Below are positions 61,601 to 64,000 of a DNA stretch of 64,000 nucleotides, one piece after another. Positions within the stretch are counted from its first letter, which is position 1; each line of letters starts with the position of its first letter. Origin of the DNA: Enoplosus armatus (lineage: Eukaryota > Chordata > Actinopteri > Centrarchiformes > Enoplosidae); the NCBI RefSeq assembly GCF_043641665.1, contig NC_092203.1:4923067-4987066 (forward strand). Reading direction: 5' to 3'. The notes under the pieces were generated by a model. The model was given only the letters and a program-made list of their open reading frames with translations, searched no databases and was not told the origin of the DNA. The position numbers and the translations under genes were made by a program.

Positions 61601-64000
61601 CTCCTGAGTGTAGTTCCAGGAACTTGGTGGAGAACAGTGGAAACTGTGATAATGACTACACTACATTACATTTCATTACAACCTTGTAGTGGAAAAGGGC
61701 TTTAAGTATTCCACATAGAGACCTGTGGCTCGGGCCTGACCTTTCCATCTGCAAACTTCCTTTTTTTGTATCTGGAATAAGTATACATGAACCTTTATGT
61801 AATATTATCATCAGCCTCCCACAGATAATTCCAGTTCACCATCAAAACCCTTGTCACTCCCCTCTTTATCAACAGCCCACAGGCCCTCTCGCAGCAGGGC
61901 AATGGGACAAAAGGTCAGATTCCATTTGATTATAATGAGCACCGCTAAAATCATAATGAGCTCCCTCGCTGGGTAATTGGAAGCAACATTCATTTTAAAA
62001 TGAAATTTGGGGTTTTATGACTTCTTTGTAAGGTGCACCGTTTGATGCCTTAGATTAAATTCAGAAGAATAAAGGAGCGCTGATGAAATAGATATACAGG
62101 GGAGCAGCAACTTTGGTGTGTAAAATAGACTGTCAGTGGAGCTAATGAGCTGGGACTGATGCTGTTAACCTGCTTTTCTCATTCTGAACCGGCACGCACT
62201 GAGGTGTGTTTGGGTGGAGGAAGGGAAGGGCCGTGGCTTTGCAGCGCGAGCATGTAAATAACCCAAAAGCCTGAGAGGTTGAAAACAATCATGAAAATAT
62301 ATCTCTCCACATAAAATGTCTCTGCCTTCCTCCTTAAACCGACTGATGCACTCACCTGATATTTTTCATGTCTGAGCGTTTTGAATAGACAGATCTGATA
62401 CCGCGGTAGCTTTGTGGCTTAAAGCAATTCTCGTCGCAACACTCGTTTCAACAGTCTTTCAGTCTAGCACATTCAAAACCCATTTCTCTCGAGTGAACAA
62501 TGGTCTCTAGCTGGATCGCACCATTCTATTTCAGTGTCTTGCTTACTATTGAATATTATTGCACAGCGACTTGACTGGTTGGAAATGAAAGGAACTGTTT
62601 TGCTTCCTCAGCTCAACCACTGCACTTGAATGATGGGAACCTTTCCCTTGATATGTGTTTTCTGCTGTGCATTTGTAAGCTACAGGCTATTTTCTGCGAA
62701 TGTAGACAATAAAGAATAACAGAAGTGCAGTACAAGTTTAGAACATGAATTTTAAGTAGAGAACAAGACTATGGCTGTCACACTGAGTTTTTAGGAAGGT
62801 GACAAGTAGGGACAAACTCAAAGCCATGTAGCAAACTCATTGTGCGCTAAATCTTATCAGGATCTGAAAAAAAATGTATGTGAATGCAACATGTAAAGAG
62901 GACCCTACAATATGCAGGACAAGGGTCACGTGACCGGCTGAGCTAGCACTACTGCTAGCAAGCTTCTCCACTAGCACTGATTCCCCTTTTACCATCGCCT
63001 CACATTGTAAAGTTTCCTTGAGAGTATTCTGCATCGCTTCCTTTGACCTGGGACACATCATGTTTCTTGACAAGTATGCCAGCTCTGCCGGTCTAATTTG
63101 CATATTGGGATCATGTTGGGACATTATGTTAATAGCCAGTGTAATAAGGAATTCATTCTGTGCAGCTCCTGGTCACCTTTAGTGCTACTTTCTATTCTAC
63201 TCTTCTTTTAAAACGTGTCAACTAGGGGCAGTGATGCTTAGGCTACAATGCTGTGTTATCAAGTTAACAAACTGAAATGATCAAAACACAATAGTGCTGA
63301 GTAAGCTAAGTCATCACAACCGTAAGTCCCTCCAGTATGGGCATCAGAGGCTTTAGAGTAAACTTTAGTTTGCTTTCTTTTCAGTATTGGATTCATCATT
63401 GTTTTTTTGCATCCCGACCTGGCACATCTTGGGTGTCACTGCCTGTAATATATGCAATCCTGTCACCATGATGAATGCTGTTAAAGCTGAAGCATATAGA
63501 TTTCTTTTATACGTCAGTCTAGTCTATTGTTCTCCACGAGCAACTGAATGACTTTAATTTTGCTGAGTAAAAATAAAAGTGACATTTGTTTTGGTGGTGG
63601 CGGTGAAAGGGAAACACAGACAGGCCGTGGCACAAGAACACCAGCAGTAGAGTTTAAATACCTTCAAATATCTCCTCAGCATTAAACCATTCACGGTATG
63701 AACTCATTTGTGTTAACAGGGCCTCTATGTCCCTGTTAATCCTAATAAACTGTTTACCTGTTTGGCTCAATATGACTCTACCGCCTCTCTCACACCTTTA
63801 TTCTGCAAAGTATATCTCCTGCCATCACCATTTGGTGGCTATTACCAATTTCCTCTCCCATCCCTGAGTTGACTCATTAGCATATGAAGGAGGTTGCAGT
63901 ATAATTGCTCCTTTAATTGATGGAAGATAATTAATCTGGCCGAGGTGCTGGTGGAAAAGAGAGGACGAGTGAATTCAGAAAGTAATCCTTTTTTTTTTTT
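58677..64000 (+). other. il1rapl1: Start of the intron after exon C; runs off the window
   Basis: Begins GTAATG in phase 1. No downstream exon with the expected Ig3 start was found before the window ends, so the intron is at least 5.3 kb. It contains the retroposon tail at 60020-60182 and candidate conserved blocks at 61890-62010 and 63850-63970. Short open frames here are not supported as genes. Confidence 0.8.
60020..60182 (+). mobile_element. 3' tail of a teleost retroposon (RTE/Rex3-like or derived SINE)
   Basis: The order TATAGACTGGCAGCATGGCC, AGGATTTACCCTTCCTGTCA, AATGCATGCTGGGATAGGCT, CCAGCCCTCACAGCCCTTAA and AGCAGTATAGAAAATG, ending in ATGGATGGATA, is the classic 3' end of a retroposon family abundant in teleosts. 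The short GGAT-type tail fits a non-LTR element of RTE type, such as Rex3, or a SINE sharing its tail. The copy is 5'-truncated, in the same orientation as the gene, and without coding capacity. Subfamily is inferred. Confidence 0.75.

Noticed and set aside
58677..64000. Search for the first Ig3 exon
   Set aside because: No frame carrying the expected DKPPK-type linker after an acceptor was seen, so it probably lies beyond the window.
1..64000. tRNA, rRNA, CRISPR array, prokaryotic operon or provirus
   Set aside because: No tRNA box pairs, rRNA stretches, regularly spaced direct repeats, gene arrays or retroviral coding domains were visible.

Overview
The window looks like a piece of a ray-finned fish genome, most likely a spiny-rayed (percomorph) teleost. 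Three signs point there: protein-coding sequence in short exons with GT-AG splice sites, many long (CA)n/(TG)n microsatellites, and several dispersed repeat families that I recognise from teleost genomes. No bacterial or viral gene layout is present.

The only coding sequence I can support is three consecutive plus-strand exons of one gene of the IL-1 receptor accessory protein-like family (IL1RAPL1/IL1RAPL2), best matched to IL1RAPL1. They are 41488-41767, 57133-57319 and 58523-58676. Joined, they are 621 nt and encode about 207 residues covering Ig domain 1 and Ig domain 2 of the ectodomain. The signal-peptide exon, the third Ig domain, the transmembrane segment and the cytoplasmic TIR domain were not found, so the window is an internal slice of a long gene. 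The product is expected to be a neuronal, postsynaptic type I membrane protein that binds presynaptic PTP-delta through its Ig domains.

Layout: 1-41487 is non-coding and probably the long intron before the first Ig exon. It holds a foldback element (8405-8640), dispersed teleost repeat fragments (about 9710-9850, 34078-34215, 36928-37192, 37482-37720), a 46-bp near-perfect palindrome (18058-18103), two GA-rich purine tracts (20770-21010, 21178-21300) and several microsatellites. Next come exon A, a 15.4-kb intron (41768-57132) with the densest microsatellites plus a 450-bp teleost repeat (49010-49460), exon B, a 1.2-kb intron, exon C, and 5.3 kb of following intron carrying a retroposon tail (60020-60182). 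Stretches rich in homeodomain-type TAATTA/ATTA cores and octamer motifs are candidate conserved non-coding elements, but only a multi-species alignment can show that.

The many other open frames are short, lack recognisable domains and cross simple repeats; I treat them as chance. I did not find a convincing new biological system. The best leads are the phase-symmetric three-exon cassette, the perfect hairpins, the GA-rich block that ends in a good splice donor, and the candidate regulatory elements.
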